Positions 26,565 to 33,714 of a DNA stretch of 33,714 nucleotides are shown in pieces. Numbering within the stretch: the first letter of the stretch is position 1; every line of letters starts with the position of its first letter. Position numbers and translations under genes: made by a program. The notes under the pieces were generated by a model that made no database searches, was not told the DNA's origin, and saw only the letters and a list, made by a program, of their open reading frames with translations. Origin of the DNA: Oceaniradius stylonematis (lineage in GTDB: Bacteria > Pseudomonadota > Alphaproteobacteria > Rhizobiales > Rhizobiaceae); the NCBI RefSeq assembly GCF_003149475.2, contig NZ_QFWV02000002.1:6510-40223 (forward strand). The letters run 5' to 3'.

Positions 26565-27413
26565 ATGGCAGGCACCAACCGCAATTTCGACGGGATCGAG
26601 GAAGGCCCGGCCGTCATCCTCGTCGAGCCGCAGCTTGGCGAGAATATCGGCATGGTCGCCCGCGCCATGGCCAATTTCGGGCTGATCGATCTGCGGCTGG
26701 TGGCGCCGCGCGACGGCTGGCCGAACCAAAAGGCCAAGGCGACCGCAAGCGGCGCCGGCTACGTGCTCGAGCGCGTGCGCGTCTTCGAAACGCTCGCCGA
26801 AGCGCTGTCCGACCTGACCTATGTGGTGGCGACCACGGCGCGCCAGCGCGACGGCTTCAAGCGCGTGCTCGGCCCGGTCGAAGCCTCGGCCAACATGCGC
26901 GCCCGGACCGACGCCGGGCAGTCGGTCGGCATACTGTTCGGCCGGGAGCGGTTCGGCCTCGACAATGCGGAAATCAGCCTTGCCGACGACATCGTCACCT
27001 TTCCGGTCAATCCCGCTTACGCTTCGCTGAACATCGCCCAGGCGGTGCTGCTGATGGCCTATGAGTTCCTCAAGACGCGCGACGGCCAAGCCGAAACGCT
27101 GCCCTTTGCCGGGCCGGATTTTGCGCCGGCGCCGCGCGCCGAACTGGTCGGCATGTTCGACCAGCTTGAGACCGCGCTCGATGTGCGCGGCTATTTCCGC
27201 CCGCCCGAACGGAAGCCGGCGCAGGTCGACAATCTGCGCGCGGTCCTGTCGCGTCCCGGTTTCTCCACCGAGGAGATCCGGCTCCTGCGCGGGGTGATCT
27301 CCTCGCTCGACCGGTTCTCGCCGGCGCGGCCGCGCGGCGAGGGGTCGCCGCAGGACGATCCGCGCCGCCGGCCGGCGCCGCCTTCCGGCAAAAAGGCCGC
27401 CGGCGATGGCTGA
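26565..27413 (+). CDS. trmJ: tRNA (cytidine/uridine-2'-O-)-methyltransferase TrmJ-like
   Basis: TrmJ methylates the 2'-OH of the nucleotide at position 32 in the anticodon loop of several tRNAs. The 282-residue product is a SPOUT/TrmH-type knotted methyltransferase. The N-terminal I-L-V-E-P-Q-L-G-E-N-I-G-M-V-A-R-A-M is followed by G-I-L-F-G-R-E-R-F-G-L-D-N and F-P-V-N-P-A-Y-A-S-L-N-I-A-Q-A-V (separate residues), the SAM-binding knot. A C-terminal extension with F-R-P-P-E-R-K sets TrmJ apart from TrmL, which is shorter. The tail is proline- and arginine-rich. The ATG at 26565 fits the family; the frame is open further upstream. It overlaps murI by 8 bases. Assignment to TrmJ rather than another SpoU enzyme rests on length and C-terminus. 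Confidence 0.87.
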   Translation: MAGTNRNFDGIEEGPAVILVEPQLGENIGMVARAMANFGLIDLRLVAPRDGWPNQKAKATASGAGYVLERVRVFETLAEALSDLTYVVATTARQRDGFKRVLGPVEASANMRARTDAGQSVGILFGRERFGLDNAEISLADDIVTFPVNPAYASLNIAQAVLLMAYEFLKTRDGQAETLPFAGPDFAPAPRAELVGMFDQLETALDVRGYFRPPERKPAQVDNLRAVLSRPGFSTEEIRLLRGVISSLDRFSPARPRGEGSPQDDPRRRPAPPSGKKAAGDG

Positions 27414-28218
27414 GCTGCGCGATCCGTCGGTCCTGTTCTTCGACAGCGGCATTGGCGGCCTGTCGGTGGTCAAGGAAGCGCGCATCATCCTGCCCGGCCT
27501 GCGCCACATCTACGTCGCCGACGATGCCGCTTTTCCCTATGGCGCATGGGACGAGGCCGAACTCCTCGATCGCATGACGGGCCTGTTCGAAACGCTCATC
27601 GAGGCTTTCCGGCCCGGCCTGATCGTCATTGCCTGCAACACGGCGTCGACGCTGGCGATCGGGCATTTGCGGCGGGCGTTTCCGGACCAGGTCTTCGTCG
27701 GCACGGTGCCGGCCATCAAACCCGCCGCCGAACGCACGCGGTCGGGTCTGGTTTCCGTGCTGGCAACGCCCGGAACCGTGCGGCGGCAATATACGCGCGA
27801 CCTGATCCGCCAATATGCCGGCCAGTGCCATGTCCGGCTGGTCGGCAGCGAGCATCTGGCCGAACTCGCCGAGGACTATATGCGCACCGGCTTTGTCGAC
27901 GAGGAGGCGGTGCGCCGTGAGATCGCGCCATGTTTTGTCGAGGAAAATGGCCGGCGCACCGACATCGTCGTGCTCGCCTGCACCCATTACCCGTTTCTCG
28001 CCAACCGGATGCGCAAGACCGCGCCCTGGCCGGTCGACTGGATCGACACGTCCGAGGCGATCGCCCGCCGGACGCTGACGCTGGTCGAGCAGATGCAGTT
28101 CGGCCCGCGCGACTTCTCGCTGCCGGACATTGCCGTCTTCACCTCGGACGACCCGCGCACCGAGGTGATGCGGCTCGCTTCCGGGTTCGGACTTTCGACG
28201 GAGCCGTTTCCGGGCTGA
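27406..28218 (+). CDS. murI: Glutamate racemase
   Basis: MurI converts L-glutamate to D-glutamate for peptidoglycan stem peptides. The 270-residue product has F-F-D-S-G-I-G-G-L-S (11-20), the first catalytic cysteine in I-A-C-N-T-A-S (C77), and the second in L-A-C-T-H-Y-P-F (C192), so both proton-shuttling cysteines are present. A-F-P-Y-G (42-46) is also conserved. Its ATG lies within the end of trmJ (ATGGCTGA, 8-base overlap), so expression is coupled to the tRNA methyltransferase. The downstream gene is convergent, 18 bases away, with no clear terminator. Confidence 0.96.
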   Translation: MAELRDPSVLFFDSGIGGLSVVKEARIILPGLRHIYVADDAAFPYGAWDEAELLDRMTGLFETLIEAFRPGLIVIACNTASTLAIGHLRRAFPDQVFVGTVPAIKPAAERTRSGLVSVLATPGTVRRQYTRDLIRQYAGQCHVRLVGSEHLAELAEDYMRTGFVDEEAVRREIAPCFVEENGRRTDIVVLACTHYPFLANRMRKTAPWPVDWIDTSEAIARRTLTLVEQMQFGPRDFSLPDIAVFTSDDPRTEVMRLASGFGLSTEPFPG

Positions 28219-28236
28219 AAACGGGCGGCCAGCGGC

Positions 28237-29127
28237 TCATCCGGTCGCCGGATCGACCAGTGCGGGCCACGCCACCGCGTTCTTGCGGGCGAACAGTCCG
28301 ACATGGCCGAGCTTCCGCAGACCGAAATCATGGGGCGACAGGGTTGAATGTCGCGTCTCTACACCGGGATAATAGCGCGGCAGCCGCGAGACGCTTTTCG
28401 GCGGAATCATCCAGTCGTCCGAGAACGAGAACATGTTCAGTTGCAGGCCTTCGGGGACGGGTCCCGGATTGCCGAAAGCCTTGCCCCAATCGATCTCGTA
28501 AAACCCGCGTGACGTACACCAGCGCCGCCATTGCCAAAACGCCGGAGCCGGCAAGTCTGCCCCCAAGCCGCTCGACCGGCCCGGAAGATATCCGAATGTG
28601 CCTGTCAGTGCGGGTCCGCCGGCGAACCAGAACCAGAAAACGCTGGGCCATGATGAAACCGGATGGGACAGGTAATGCGCCGGCCCGGAGGCAACGGTCA
28701 GCAATCGGGACACACGGTGCGCATTGTCGTGCCACCGCAGAAACAGACCGCCCAGCGAGTGCCCGATGACCCAGACCGGCAGGTTGGGAAACCGCTCGCA
28801 AAGATGGTTCAAGGCGCCGTTCTGGTCGTGAATGCCCCAGTCCGACAGACGCGCTTGAAGTCTCTGGACCGGTTCGGCCCCTCGGCTCAGGCCGGTTTCC
28901 CGATAGTCATAGGTCAGAACCGCCGCATTCAACTGGGCCGATAGCCAGCGTGCAAAAGGCTCATAATAGTCTTGGGTGACACCGGTTGCCGCGTGTACGA
29001 CGACCGCCAGATCCGGTTTGTCCGTCGACAGATAAAGTTTGCCGGTCAGGATTCGCCTGCCGGCGACGATGTCGACGAATTGGAAGCCCGCATGATCTTG
29101 TGCAACAGGGGGTCGGTTTCCGCTCAT
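28237..29127 (-). CDS. Alpha/beta hydrolase (COG4757-like)
   Basis: A 296-residue hydrolase of unknown substrate. The nucleophile elbow is G-H-S-L-G-G (S124). D237/D238 in F-S-F-S-D-D-W and H275 in R-K-L-G-H-V-G are placed to complete a triad. V-V-V-H-A-A-T-G-V near 42-50 is the expected oxyanion-loop region, and T-Y-D-Y-R-E-T-G-L-S (72-81) is typical of predicted alpha/beta hydrolases of the COG4757 type. No signal peptide is seen. The ATG at 29127 follows GTGAGGATGTC; the frame is open 19 codons upstream but through the palindrome. It is transcribed divergently from a TetR regulator, its probable repressor. Codon use is somewhat less GC-biased than in the neighbours. Confidence 0.85.
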   Translation of the reverse strand: MSGNRPPVAQDHAGFQFVDIVAGRRILTGKLYLSTDKPDLAVVVHAATGVTQDYYEPFARWLSAQLNAAVLTYDYRETGLSRGAEPVQRLQARLSDWGIHDQNGALNHLCERFPNLPVWVIGHSLGGLFLRWHDNAHRVSRLLTVASGPAHYLSHPVSSWPSVFWFWFAGGPALTGTFGYLPGRSSGLGADLPAPAFWQWRRWCTSRGFYEIDWGKAFGNPGPVPEGLQLNMFSFSDDWMIPPKSVSRLPRYYPGVETRHSTLSPHDFGLRKLGHVGLFARKNAVAWPALVDPATG

Positions 29128-29137
29128 GACATCCTCA

Positions 29138-29155
29138 CTATGGCAATTGCCATAG
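29138..29155. promoter_or_regulatory. 18-bp perfect palindrome, likely TetR operator
   Basis: CTATGGCAATTGCCATAG is an exact palindrome in the divergent region of the hydrolase and TetR genes, 11 bases before the hydrolase ATG. It overlaps the predicted hydrolase transcription start, an ideal repressor position. A second imperfect dyad, GACAT-ACA-ATGTC, lies at 29176-29188. Confidence 0.75.
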
Positions 29156-29164
29156 AATGGGAAA

Positions 29165-29193
29165 CTAGACCAACCGACATACAATGTCTATAA
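29165..29193 (+). promoter_or_regulatory. Promoter of the tetR gene
   Basis: CTAGAC (29165-29170), 17 bases, CTATAA (29188-29193): each box differs by one base from CTTGAC and CTATAT. The start would fall at about 29200, next to the ATG at 29201, so the message may be nearly leaderless even though AAGG lies 5 bases before the ATG. The GACAT-ACA-ATGTC dyad lies inside this promoter. Confidence 0.5.
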
Positions 29194-29200
29194 GGTCGTC

Positions 29201-29782
29201 ATGCCACGATCATCGGATGCCAAGGAACGCTTTATCAGGACCGCGGCCAGCCTTTTCCGCCAAGGCGGCTACCACGGTGTCGGTCTGAACGAGATCATCG
29301 CGGAGGCGAATGCGCCGAAGGGTTCCTTCTATCACCATTTCCCGGGGGGCAAGGACGAGCTGGCCTGCCACGCCATGGCCTATGCTGCCGGTTTCATGAG
29401 CCGGAAGATGGCAGGGGCATTCGAGGAGGCGGACAGTTTCGACGCCGGAGCGCAGGCCTTGATTGCAAGACTGGCGGACTGGTTCGAGCAATCGGGTTGG
29501 CAGCTAGGATGTCCGATCACGACAATCGCTCTGGAAACGGCTCCGTCGAACACGCGCTTGACCAATGCGGCTCGCGGGTCTTTCGATCTTTGGACGGACG
29601 AGATCGCGGAACATGCCATCCGCCTGGGCGCGGCCGGCGATCCGCGGACCGAGGCCGAGCGGTTGCTGACAATGATCGAGGGCGCCTGGATCATGGCGCG
29701 GGTACGGCAATCGCGCGCGCCGTTCGAACAGATCGCATCGCTCTACGATCGGACTCCGACCGGCGAACGTACCGCACGCTGA
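29201..29782 (+). CDS. TetR/AcrR-family transcriptional regulator
   Basis: The 193-residue protein has an N-terminal TetR DNA-binding domain (about 8-55). Its helix-turn-helix G-V-G-L-N-E-I-I-A-E-A-N-A-P-K-G-S-F-Y-H-H-F (given by residue) is of the LmrA/YxaF subtype. The C-terminal ligand domain includes L-G-C-P-I-T-T-I-A-L-E-T-A near residue 101, also typical of that subtype. It probably represses the divergent hydrolase gene and itself through the palindromic sites between them. The ligand is unknown. The stop at 29780-29782 is followed directly by a promoter-like sequence and a terminator. Confidence 0.93.
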   Translation: MPRSSDAKERFIRTAASLFRQGGYHGVGLNEIIAEANAPKGSFYHHFPGGKDELACHAMAYAAGFMSRKMAGAFEEADSFDAGAQALIARLADWFEQSGWQLGCPITTIALETAPSNTRLTNAARGSFDLWTDEIAEHAIRLGAAGDPRTEAERLLTMIEGAWIMARVRQSRAPFEQIASLYDRTPTGERTAR

Positions 29783-29810
29783 TTGACAAGATACGGCTTT
29801 GGCGCTATCG
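29783..29810 (+). promoter_or_regulatory. Promoter-like sequence directly after tetR
   Basis: TTGACA (29783-29788), 16 bases, CTATCG (29805-29810), a good sigma-70 type match. The predicted start, about 29816-29818, lies at the foot of the terminator hairpin at 29819-29840. It may be an rpsD promoter with built-in attenuation, or fortuitous. Confidence 0.5.
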
Positions 29811-29818
29811 ACCGCCAT

Positions 29819-29840
29819 CCCGCTCTCGAGCGGGTTTTTT
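29819..29840 (+). terminator. Intrinsic terminator after tetR
   Basis: CCCGCT (29819-29824), loop CTCG, AGCGGG (29829-29834), followed at once by TTTTTT. This is a compact, strong Rho-independent terminator 37 bases after the tetR stop. It separates the regulator from rpsD. Confidence 0.88.
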
Positions 29841-29930
29841 ACGTGTCCCGTGGACCCAACCGCAAAGCGTGCGTGGACGGTCCTGTCAGTCGGCGAAAAA
29901 GTCCGGCAGAGGAGGGCGCGTTTCCTTGAT

Positions 29931-29949
29931 CCGGTTTGTTAAAAACCGG
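29931..29949 (+). other. Hairpin in the rpsD leader
   Basis: CCGGTTT (29931-29937), loop GTTAA, AAACCGG (29943-29949) form a perfect seven-pair stem 25 bases before the rpsD ATG and 13 before its AAAGGA ribosome binding site. S4 is an RNA-binding autoregulator in other bacteria, so a role in feedback control is possible but unproven. Confidence 0.4.
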
Positions 29950-29974
29950 GCGCAACACGTTGAAAGGAAATGCG

Positions 29975-30592
29975 ATGAGCAAGCGCAGTTCAGTCAAACA
30001 CAAACTCGATCGCCGTATGGGCGAGAACATTTGGGGCCGCCCCAAATCGCCGGTCAACAGCCGCGAATACGGCCCCGGCCAGCATGGCCAGCGCCGCAAG
30101 GGCAAGCTGTCGGACTTCGGTGTCCAGCTTCGCGCAAAGCAGAAGCTCAAGGGCTATTACGGCGACATCTCGGAAAAGCAGTTCCGCAAGACCTATGACG
30201 AGGCTGCACGCCGCAAGGGCGACACGCCCGAGACGCTGATCGGCCTTTTGGAAAGCCGGCTCGATGCGCTGGTCTACCGCGCCAAGTTCGTGCCGACCAT
30301 CTTCGCCGCGCGCCAGTTCGTCAATCATGGCCACGTCAAGGTCAACGGCCAGCGCGTCAACATCCCGTCCTACCGCTGCCAGGCGGGCGACGTGATCGAA
30401 GTGCGTGAGAAGTCCAAGCAGATGGCGCTGGTTCTCGAAGCCACGCAGCTCGCCGAGCGAGACGTGCCCGACTATGTAGATGCCGATCACAACAAGATGA
30501 CAGCCACGTTCACCCGCGTTCCGGCTCTGGCCGACGTGCCCTATCCGGTGATTATGGAACCGAACCTGGTCGTCGAATTCTATTCGCGCTGA
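29975..30592 (+). CDS. rpsD: 30S ribosomal protein S4
   Basis: S4 binds the 5' domain of 16S rRNA and starts 30S assembly; it also affects decoding accuracy. The 205-residue product starts [16 protein letters not shown] and has [18 protein letters not shown]. The S4 RNA-binding domain spans about 94-155 ([24 protein letters not shown]), and the C-terminus is conserved. The ATG at 29975 follows AAAGGAAATGCG; an in-frame TTG at 29936 falls inside the leader hairpin and is less likely. The gene is separate from the alpha operon, as usual in alphaproteobacteria, and has its own terminator. Confidence 0.97.
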   Translation: MSKRSSVKHKLDRRMGENIWGRPKSPVNSREYGPGQHGQRRKGKLSDFGVQLRAKQKLKGYYGDISEKQFRKTYDEAARRKGDTPETLIGLLESRLDALVYRAKFVPTIFAARQFVNHGHVKVNGQRVNIPSYRCQAGDVIEVREKSKQMALVLEATQLAERDVPDYVDADHNKMTATFTRVPALADVPYPVIMEPNLVVEFYSR

Positions 30593-30616
30593 CGTTCGGA
30601 CGGCATTGCGTCTTTC

Positions 30617-30650
30617 AAAGGCCGTCCGGACCGCGGGCGGCCTTTTGTTT
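30617..30650 (+). terminator. Terminator of rpsD
   Basis: AAAGGCCG (30617-30624) pairs with CGGCCTTT (30638-30645). Inside, TCCG pairs with CGGG (one wobble) around a five-base loop. TTTTGTTTT follows. A strong intrinsic terminator 24 bases after the rpsD stop. Confidence 0.9.
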
Positions 30651-30706
30651 TGGTCTTTTCCGGCCGTCACTGGCGCTCGCGGCCCGGAACACTATACGGT
30701 TCGGCC

Positions 30707-31612
30707 ATGGCGGGCGGTTCAAGCGTCCGCGGCGCAGTCGGAGCAGCACCAGTGAACGAAACCGCGCCGGTTGACGAAGGCCTTGCCCGGGCGGCTCACC
30801 CGCTGTTTGCGGACACGCCGTCTTCGGTCGGCTTCAACCGTCTCAGAAAGCGGCTGCTGCGTCAGGTGCGGCAGGCGCTGAGCGATTTTTCCATGGTCGG
30901 GGCGGGCGGGCGCTGGCTGGTGGCGATCTCCGGCGGCAAGGACTCCTATGGCCTGCTCGCCTGTCTGATCGACTTGCAATGGCGCGGCCTTCTGCCGGTC
31001 GAGCTTCTGGCCTGCAATCTCGACCAGGGCCAGCCGGACTTTCCCAAGCAGGTCCTGCCCGAGTGGCTAGAACGGAACGGCATCGCCCACCGCATCGAAT
31101 ATCGCGACACCTATTCGATCGTCACAGACAAGGTGCCGGAAAACCGGACCTATTGCGCTTTGTGCTCGCGGCTCAGGCGCGGCCATCTCTACCGGGTTGC
31201 GCGCGAAGAGGGCTGTTCGGCGCTGGTGCTCGGCCATCACCGCGAAGACATGCTCGAAACCTTCTTCATGAACCTGTTCCACGGCGGGCGCCTCGCCGCC
31301 ATGGCGCCGAGGCTGCTCAACGATGAGGGCGATATCGAGGTGCTGCGCCCGCTGGTCTGGTGCGCGGAGGCCGATCTGCAAAAGTTCGCCGAGGCGATGA
31401 AGTTCCCGATCATTCCCTGCGATCTGTGCGGGTCCCAGGACGGGCTGCAGCGCAACGCGATGAAAAAGATGCTTGCCGAGATGGAAGCGGCGATGCCCGG
31501 CCGCAAGGACATGATGATCCGGGCGCTCGCCAATGTCCGGCCCAGCCATCTGCTCGATCCGGCCCTGTTCGATTTCGCCGCGCTGTCTGACGCTCAGTCC
31601 GCCGGATCGTGA
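30707..31612 (+). CDS. ttcA: tRNA 2-thiocytidine(32) synthetase TtcA
   Basis: TtcA thiolates cytidine 32 in the tRNA anticodon loop using ATP and a [4Fe-4S] cluster. The 301-residue product carries the PP-loop S-G-G-K-D-S at 75-80. It has two CxxC pairs, C150-A-L-C153 and C238-D-L-C241, which supply the cluster ligands and the catalytic cysteines in this family. [13 protein letters not shown] (about 175-187) is also typical. The N-terminal 35 residues are not conserved, so the exact start is uncertain; the ATG at 30707 follows a CTATAC box by only 9 bases, and a GTG at 30752 is possible. It converges on and overlaps the efflux gene by 19 bases. Confidence 0.92.
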   Translation: MAGGSSVRGAVGAAPVNETAPVDEGLARAAHPLFADTPSSVGFNRLRKRLLRQVRQALSDFSMVGAGGRWLVAISGGKDSYGLLACLIDLQWRGLLPVELLACNLDQGQPDFPKQVLPEWLERNGIAHRIEYRDTYSIVTDKVPENRTYCALCSRLRRGHLYRVAREEGCSALVLGHHREDMLETFFMNLFHGGRLAAMAPRLLNDEGDIEVLRPLVWCAEADLQKFAEAMKFPIIPCDLCGSQDGLQRNAMKKMLAEMEAAMPGRKDMMIRALANVRPSHLLDPALFDFAALSDAQSAGS

Positions 31613-32847
31613 TGGACGGCGAACAGTTCGCCCTTCTCGGTGATCAGGACAATCGCCAGACCCAAGAGCCCGAACAGGAAATAGGCGGTAGCCAGCGGCA
31701 CGATCGTGCCGTTGAACGCCTGGCCGGTCAGCGTGCCGAGCAGCGCGCCGCCGGTGAACGAGATCGTGCCCAGCACCGATGAGGCCGAACCGGCCACATG
31801 GCCCAGCGGCTCCATTGCGAGTGCATTGAAATTGCCGGCGACGAAGCCGAACGACATCATGATCAGGCTGATCAGGCCGATCGTCACCAGAAACGGCGGC
31901 ACCGTCAAAAGACCGGCGATCAGCAGGACGCCGCCGAGCACGGTGAAGCTGACCAGCGCTGCGTGCGAGATGCGGCGCATGCCGAGCCGCCGCACCAGCG
32001 ACGCATTGCCCAGGCTCGCGACCGCCATGGCCGACGCGCTGGTGGCGAACACCGCCGCAAACCAGTCCTGCATGCCGTAGATCACCTCGATGATCTGCTG
32101 GATCGAGACGATAAAGGCGAACAGGCCGCCGAAGAAAAGGGTGACGGCCAGCGTGTAGCCAAGCGCGATCCGGTTGGTCAGGATCTCGCGGAAAGCGTGG
32201 AAGATGCTGCCGGGGTCGAGCGGCCGCCGTGCGGCAACCGGCAATGTCTCACGCATCCGGACCCAGCTCCACAGCCCCAGCGCGGCACCCGATGCGCCGA
32301 GCACCGCAAACAGCCAGTGCCAGTCGGTGACGGCGACGATGGCCTGTCCCATGGCCGGCGCGACGATCGGGATCAGCATGAAGATGGTGAAGACGTAGGA
32401 CATGATCCGCGCCATGTCGCGGCCGGCAAAGCAGTCGCGCACGATCGCCAGTGTCGTGATGCGCACCGCCGCGGCGCCGACGCCCTGTGCAGCCCGGCAC
32501 GACAGAAGCGCGGCCCAGCTTTCGGTGACGGCGGCGCCGAACGAGGCCAGAACGAAGAAGACAAGGCCGCCAAGCAGCACGGGCCGCCGGCCGAACCGGT
32601 CTGACAGGGGCCCGAAGACGATCTGTGCCGGCCCGAAGGCGAGCACGAACGCGATCAGAACGAACTGCCGGTCGTTCTGGTCGGCAAGCGCGAAATCGGC
32701 GCCGATCACCGGCAGCGCCGGCAGCATCGAATCGATCGAAAAGGCGACGATCGAGGTGAGCGCAGCGATCAGGACGATGAATTCGCGTCCTCCGATGCCG
32801 GCCTTTGCCGGCTGCTCAGGGCGTGCGGGCTGTGCGGGTGCGCTCAT
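31594..32847 (-). CDS. MFS multidrug efflux transporter, Bcr/CflA type
   Basis: A 417-residue inner-membrane transporter of the major facilitator superfamily with about twelve hydrophobic segments. Motif A between TM2 and TM3 reads [14 protein letters not shown], and the TM4 region has [19 protein letters not shown] in TM1 is characteristic of the Bcr/CflA drug-proton antiporters. The substrate cannot be read from sequence. The start at 32847 overlaps the DUF2461 gene stop by four bases, so the two are cotranscribed. Its 3' end overlaps ttcA tail to tail by 19 bases, with no terminator between them. Confidence 0.9.
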   Translation of the reverse strand: MSAPAQPARPEQPAKAGIGGREFIVLIAALTSIVAFSIDSMLPALPVIGADFALADQNDRQFVLIAFVLAFGPAQIVFGPLSDRFGRRPVLLGGLVFFVLASFGAAVTESWAALLSCRAAQGVGAAAVRITTLAIVRDCFAGRDMARIMSYVFTIFMLIPIVAPAMGQAIVAVTDWHWLFAVLGASGAALGLWSWVRMRETLPVAARRPLDPGSIFHAFREILTNRIALGYTLAVTLFFGGLFAFIVSIQQIIEVIYGMQDWFAAVFATSASAMAVASLGNASLVRRLGMRRISHAALVSFTVLGGVLLIAGLLTVPPFLVTIGLISLIMMSFGFVAGNFNALAMEPLGHVAGSASSVLGTISFTGGALLGTLTGQAFNGTIVPLATAYFLFGLLGLAIVLITEKGELFAVHHDPAD

Positions 32848-33542
32848 GATGCCGGCTCGTCGCGCAGCGGATCGATGGCGCGCCAGCCGAAATCGAGGAA
32901 GGGCACCGAGAGGCTGCCAAGCCGCACCATGCGATCGGCAAGTTCGGGGGTCGGCACGATCCCATTGTCGATTTCGTCGATGAAGGTGAAATGCTTGAGC
33001 CGCAGCCAGGCAATGACATCGTCGTCGTCAATGTCATCGAAGCCGCGTGGCGTGCGCTTGAGCGATTCGGACATGTCGAGCGTGAAGCCATGTTTCTCCA
33101 TAGCCTTGACGAGCCGCCGCATCGCATCGCTCTCGCGCACGATCAGATCGCGAAAGGCGCGCAATTGCGGCCCGTCCAGACCATAAAAGCCCGAAGCGAT
33201 GAAGCTGCGCTCGTTGGAGATGTGGACATAGACGAACCCATTGTCCTTCTTGGTGCCGGTCCGCGTCATCAGCGCGCTGGCATGGGTGTTGTAGGGGTCC
33301 TTGTTCCTGGAAAAGCGCACGTCGCGATAGACACGATAGAGCGAGGTCTTGCGGCTGCCGCGCAGGGGCACGCCCTCGGCTTGGAACCGGCCGGACACGG
33401 CTTCGACCAGATCGCCGAGCGGACCCTTCACCTCGCTTTCATACAGCGCCTTGTTTTCGGCGAACCAGTCGCGGTCCTGATGAAAGCCGAGCGCCTTGAG
33501 AAAGGGCAGGGCCTTGTCGCCAAAGCCGTTGAACGCGGTCAT
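32844..33542 (-). CDS. DUF2461 family protein
   Basis: The 232-residue product matches the DUF2461/TIGR02453 family: F-L-K-A-L-G-F-H-Q-D-R-D-W-F-A-E-N-K near the N-terminus, V-Y-R-D-V-R-F-S-R-N-K-D-P-Y-N-T-H (about 70-86), and G-F-Y-G-L-D-G-P-Q-L. The biochemical role of the family is not established. It appears soluble and cytoplasmic. It is coupled by a four-base overlap to the downstream efflux gene. A - strand terminator ends only 19 bases upstream of its ATG, which leaves very little room for its own promoter. Confidence 0.88.
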   Translation of the reverse strand: MTAFNGFGDKALPFLKALGFHQDRDWFAENKALYESEVKGPLGDLVEAVSGRFQAEGVPLRGSRKTSLYRVYRDVRFSRNKDPYNTHASALMTRTGTKKDNGFVYVHISNERSFIASGFYGLDGPQLRAFRDLIVRESDAMRRLVKAMEKHGFTLDMSESLKRTPRGFDDIDDDDVIAWLRLKHFTFIDEIDNGIVPTPELADRMVRLGSLSVPFLDFGWRAIDPLRDEPAS

Positions 33543-33561
33543 GGAATGCAGGTCCTGAACG

Positions 33562-33586
33562 AAAAAACGCGCCGGTCGTCGGCGCG
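33562..33586 (-). terminator. Minus-strand intrinsic terminator
   Basis: On the - strand CGCGCCG, a five-base loop and CGGCGCG (33586-33568) are followed by TTTTTT (33567-33562). It should end transcription of the gene whose stop is at 33645. Another perfect inverted repeat, TGGCGGGCG/CGCCCGCCA at 33604-33631, lies between them and lacks a T-run. Confidence 0.85.
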
Positions 33587-33644
33587 CCTTCCGTCATATC
33601 GTCTGGCGGGCGAATTGGAAAGCGCCCGCCACCTGTTCCTGACA

Positions 33645-33714
33645 CTACTCGGCGGCTTCGGCGCGGTCCGTATAGCCGGACAGGTTGCCGTTGATGACAT
33701 AGTCGAGAATGGCA
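33645..33714 (-). CDS. Unidentified gene, C-terminal 22 residues (partial)
   Basis: The - strand frame is open from the window edge to a stop at 33645-33647. It ends in I-N-G-N-L-S-G-Y-T-D-R-A-E-A-A-E. The third-position GC pattern and the terminator pair directly downstream support a real gene end. Too little is present to name a family. Confidence 0.6.
   Translation of the reverse strand, partial: AILDYVINGNLSGYTDRAEAAE

Overview
The window is high-GC DNA from an alphaproteobacterium, most likely a member of the Rhizobiales/Hyphomicrobiales. This rests on the rhizobial-type sequences of RpoA, Icd, RecA and S14, on the ribosomal order secY-adk-rpsM with no infA or rpmJ between, on rpsD lying outside the alpha operon, and on promoter boxes close to CTTGAC-N17-CTATAT. 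Nearly all of it is chromosomal core. I see no tRNA, rRNA, CRISPR array, insertion sequence, prophage or plasmid gene.

Layout. (1) 1-8104: the end of the spc operon and the whole alpha operon on the + strand (rplE end, rpsN, rpsH, rplF, rplR, rpsE, rpmD, rplO, secY, adk, rpsM, rpsK, rpoA, rplQ), closed by a strong intrinsic terminator. A good promoter lies before rpsM. (2) 8230-13457: a + strand run of a periplasmic Deg protease, RarA, an uncharacterised 130-residue protein, a HemG-like flavodoxin, a CrcB fluoride channel and an RluA-family pseudouridine synthase. (3) 13543-18041: serS (with an in-frame insertion), surE, pcm and a LysM/LytM lipoprotein whose metal site is degenerate. (4) 18057-20740, - strand: pseudouridine catabolism (psuK-psuG) followed by a Crp/Fnr regulator. 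(5) 20741-25148: recA with a LexA-type SOS box, then alaS, ended by a bidirectional terminator shared with icd. (6) 25168-28218: icd (-) divergent from trmJ-murI (+). (7) 28237-29782: a divergent alpha/beta hydrolase and TetR-regulator pair around an 18-bp perfect palindrome, the most accessory-looking part. (8) 29783-33714: rpsD, ttcA, a Bcr/CflA-type efflux pump, a DUF2461 protein and the 3' end of one further - strand gene.

How the genes relate. The first quarter supplies ribosomal proteins, the Sec channel, adenylate kinase and the RNA polymerase alpha subunit. RNA modification recurs: a pseudouridine synthase, pseudouridine breakdown (PsuK/PsuG), and two enzymes that act on tRNA position 32 (TrmJ, TtcA). 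Envelope and stress functions are the Deg protease, the LytM factor, MurI, SurE/Pcm repair, RecA and RarA.

I found no convincing large undescribed system. The best leads are the roughly 45-residue insertion in seryl-tRNA synthetase, the uncharacterised protein beside the HemG-like flavodoxin, the TetR/hydrolase palindrome, and a promoter that seems to fire straight into a terminator upstream of rpsD.
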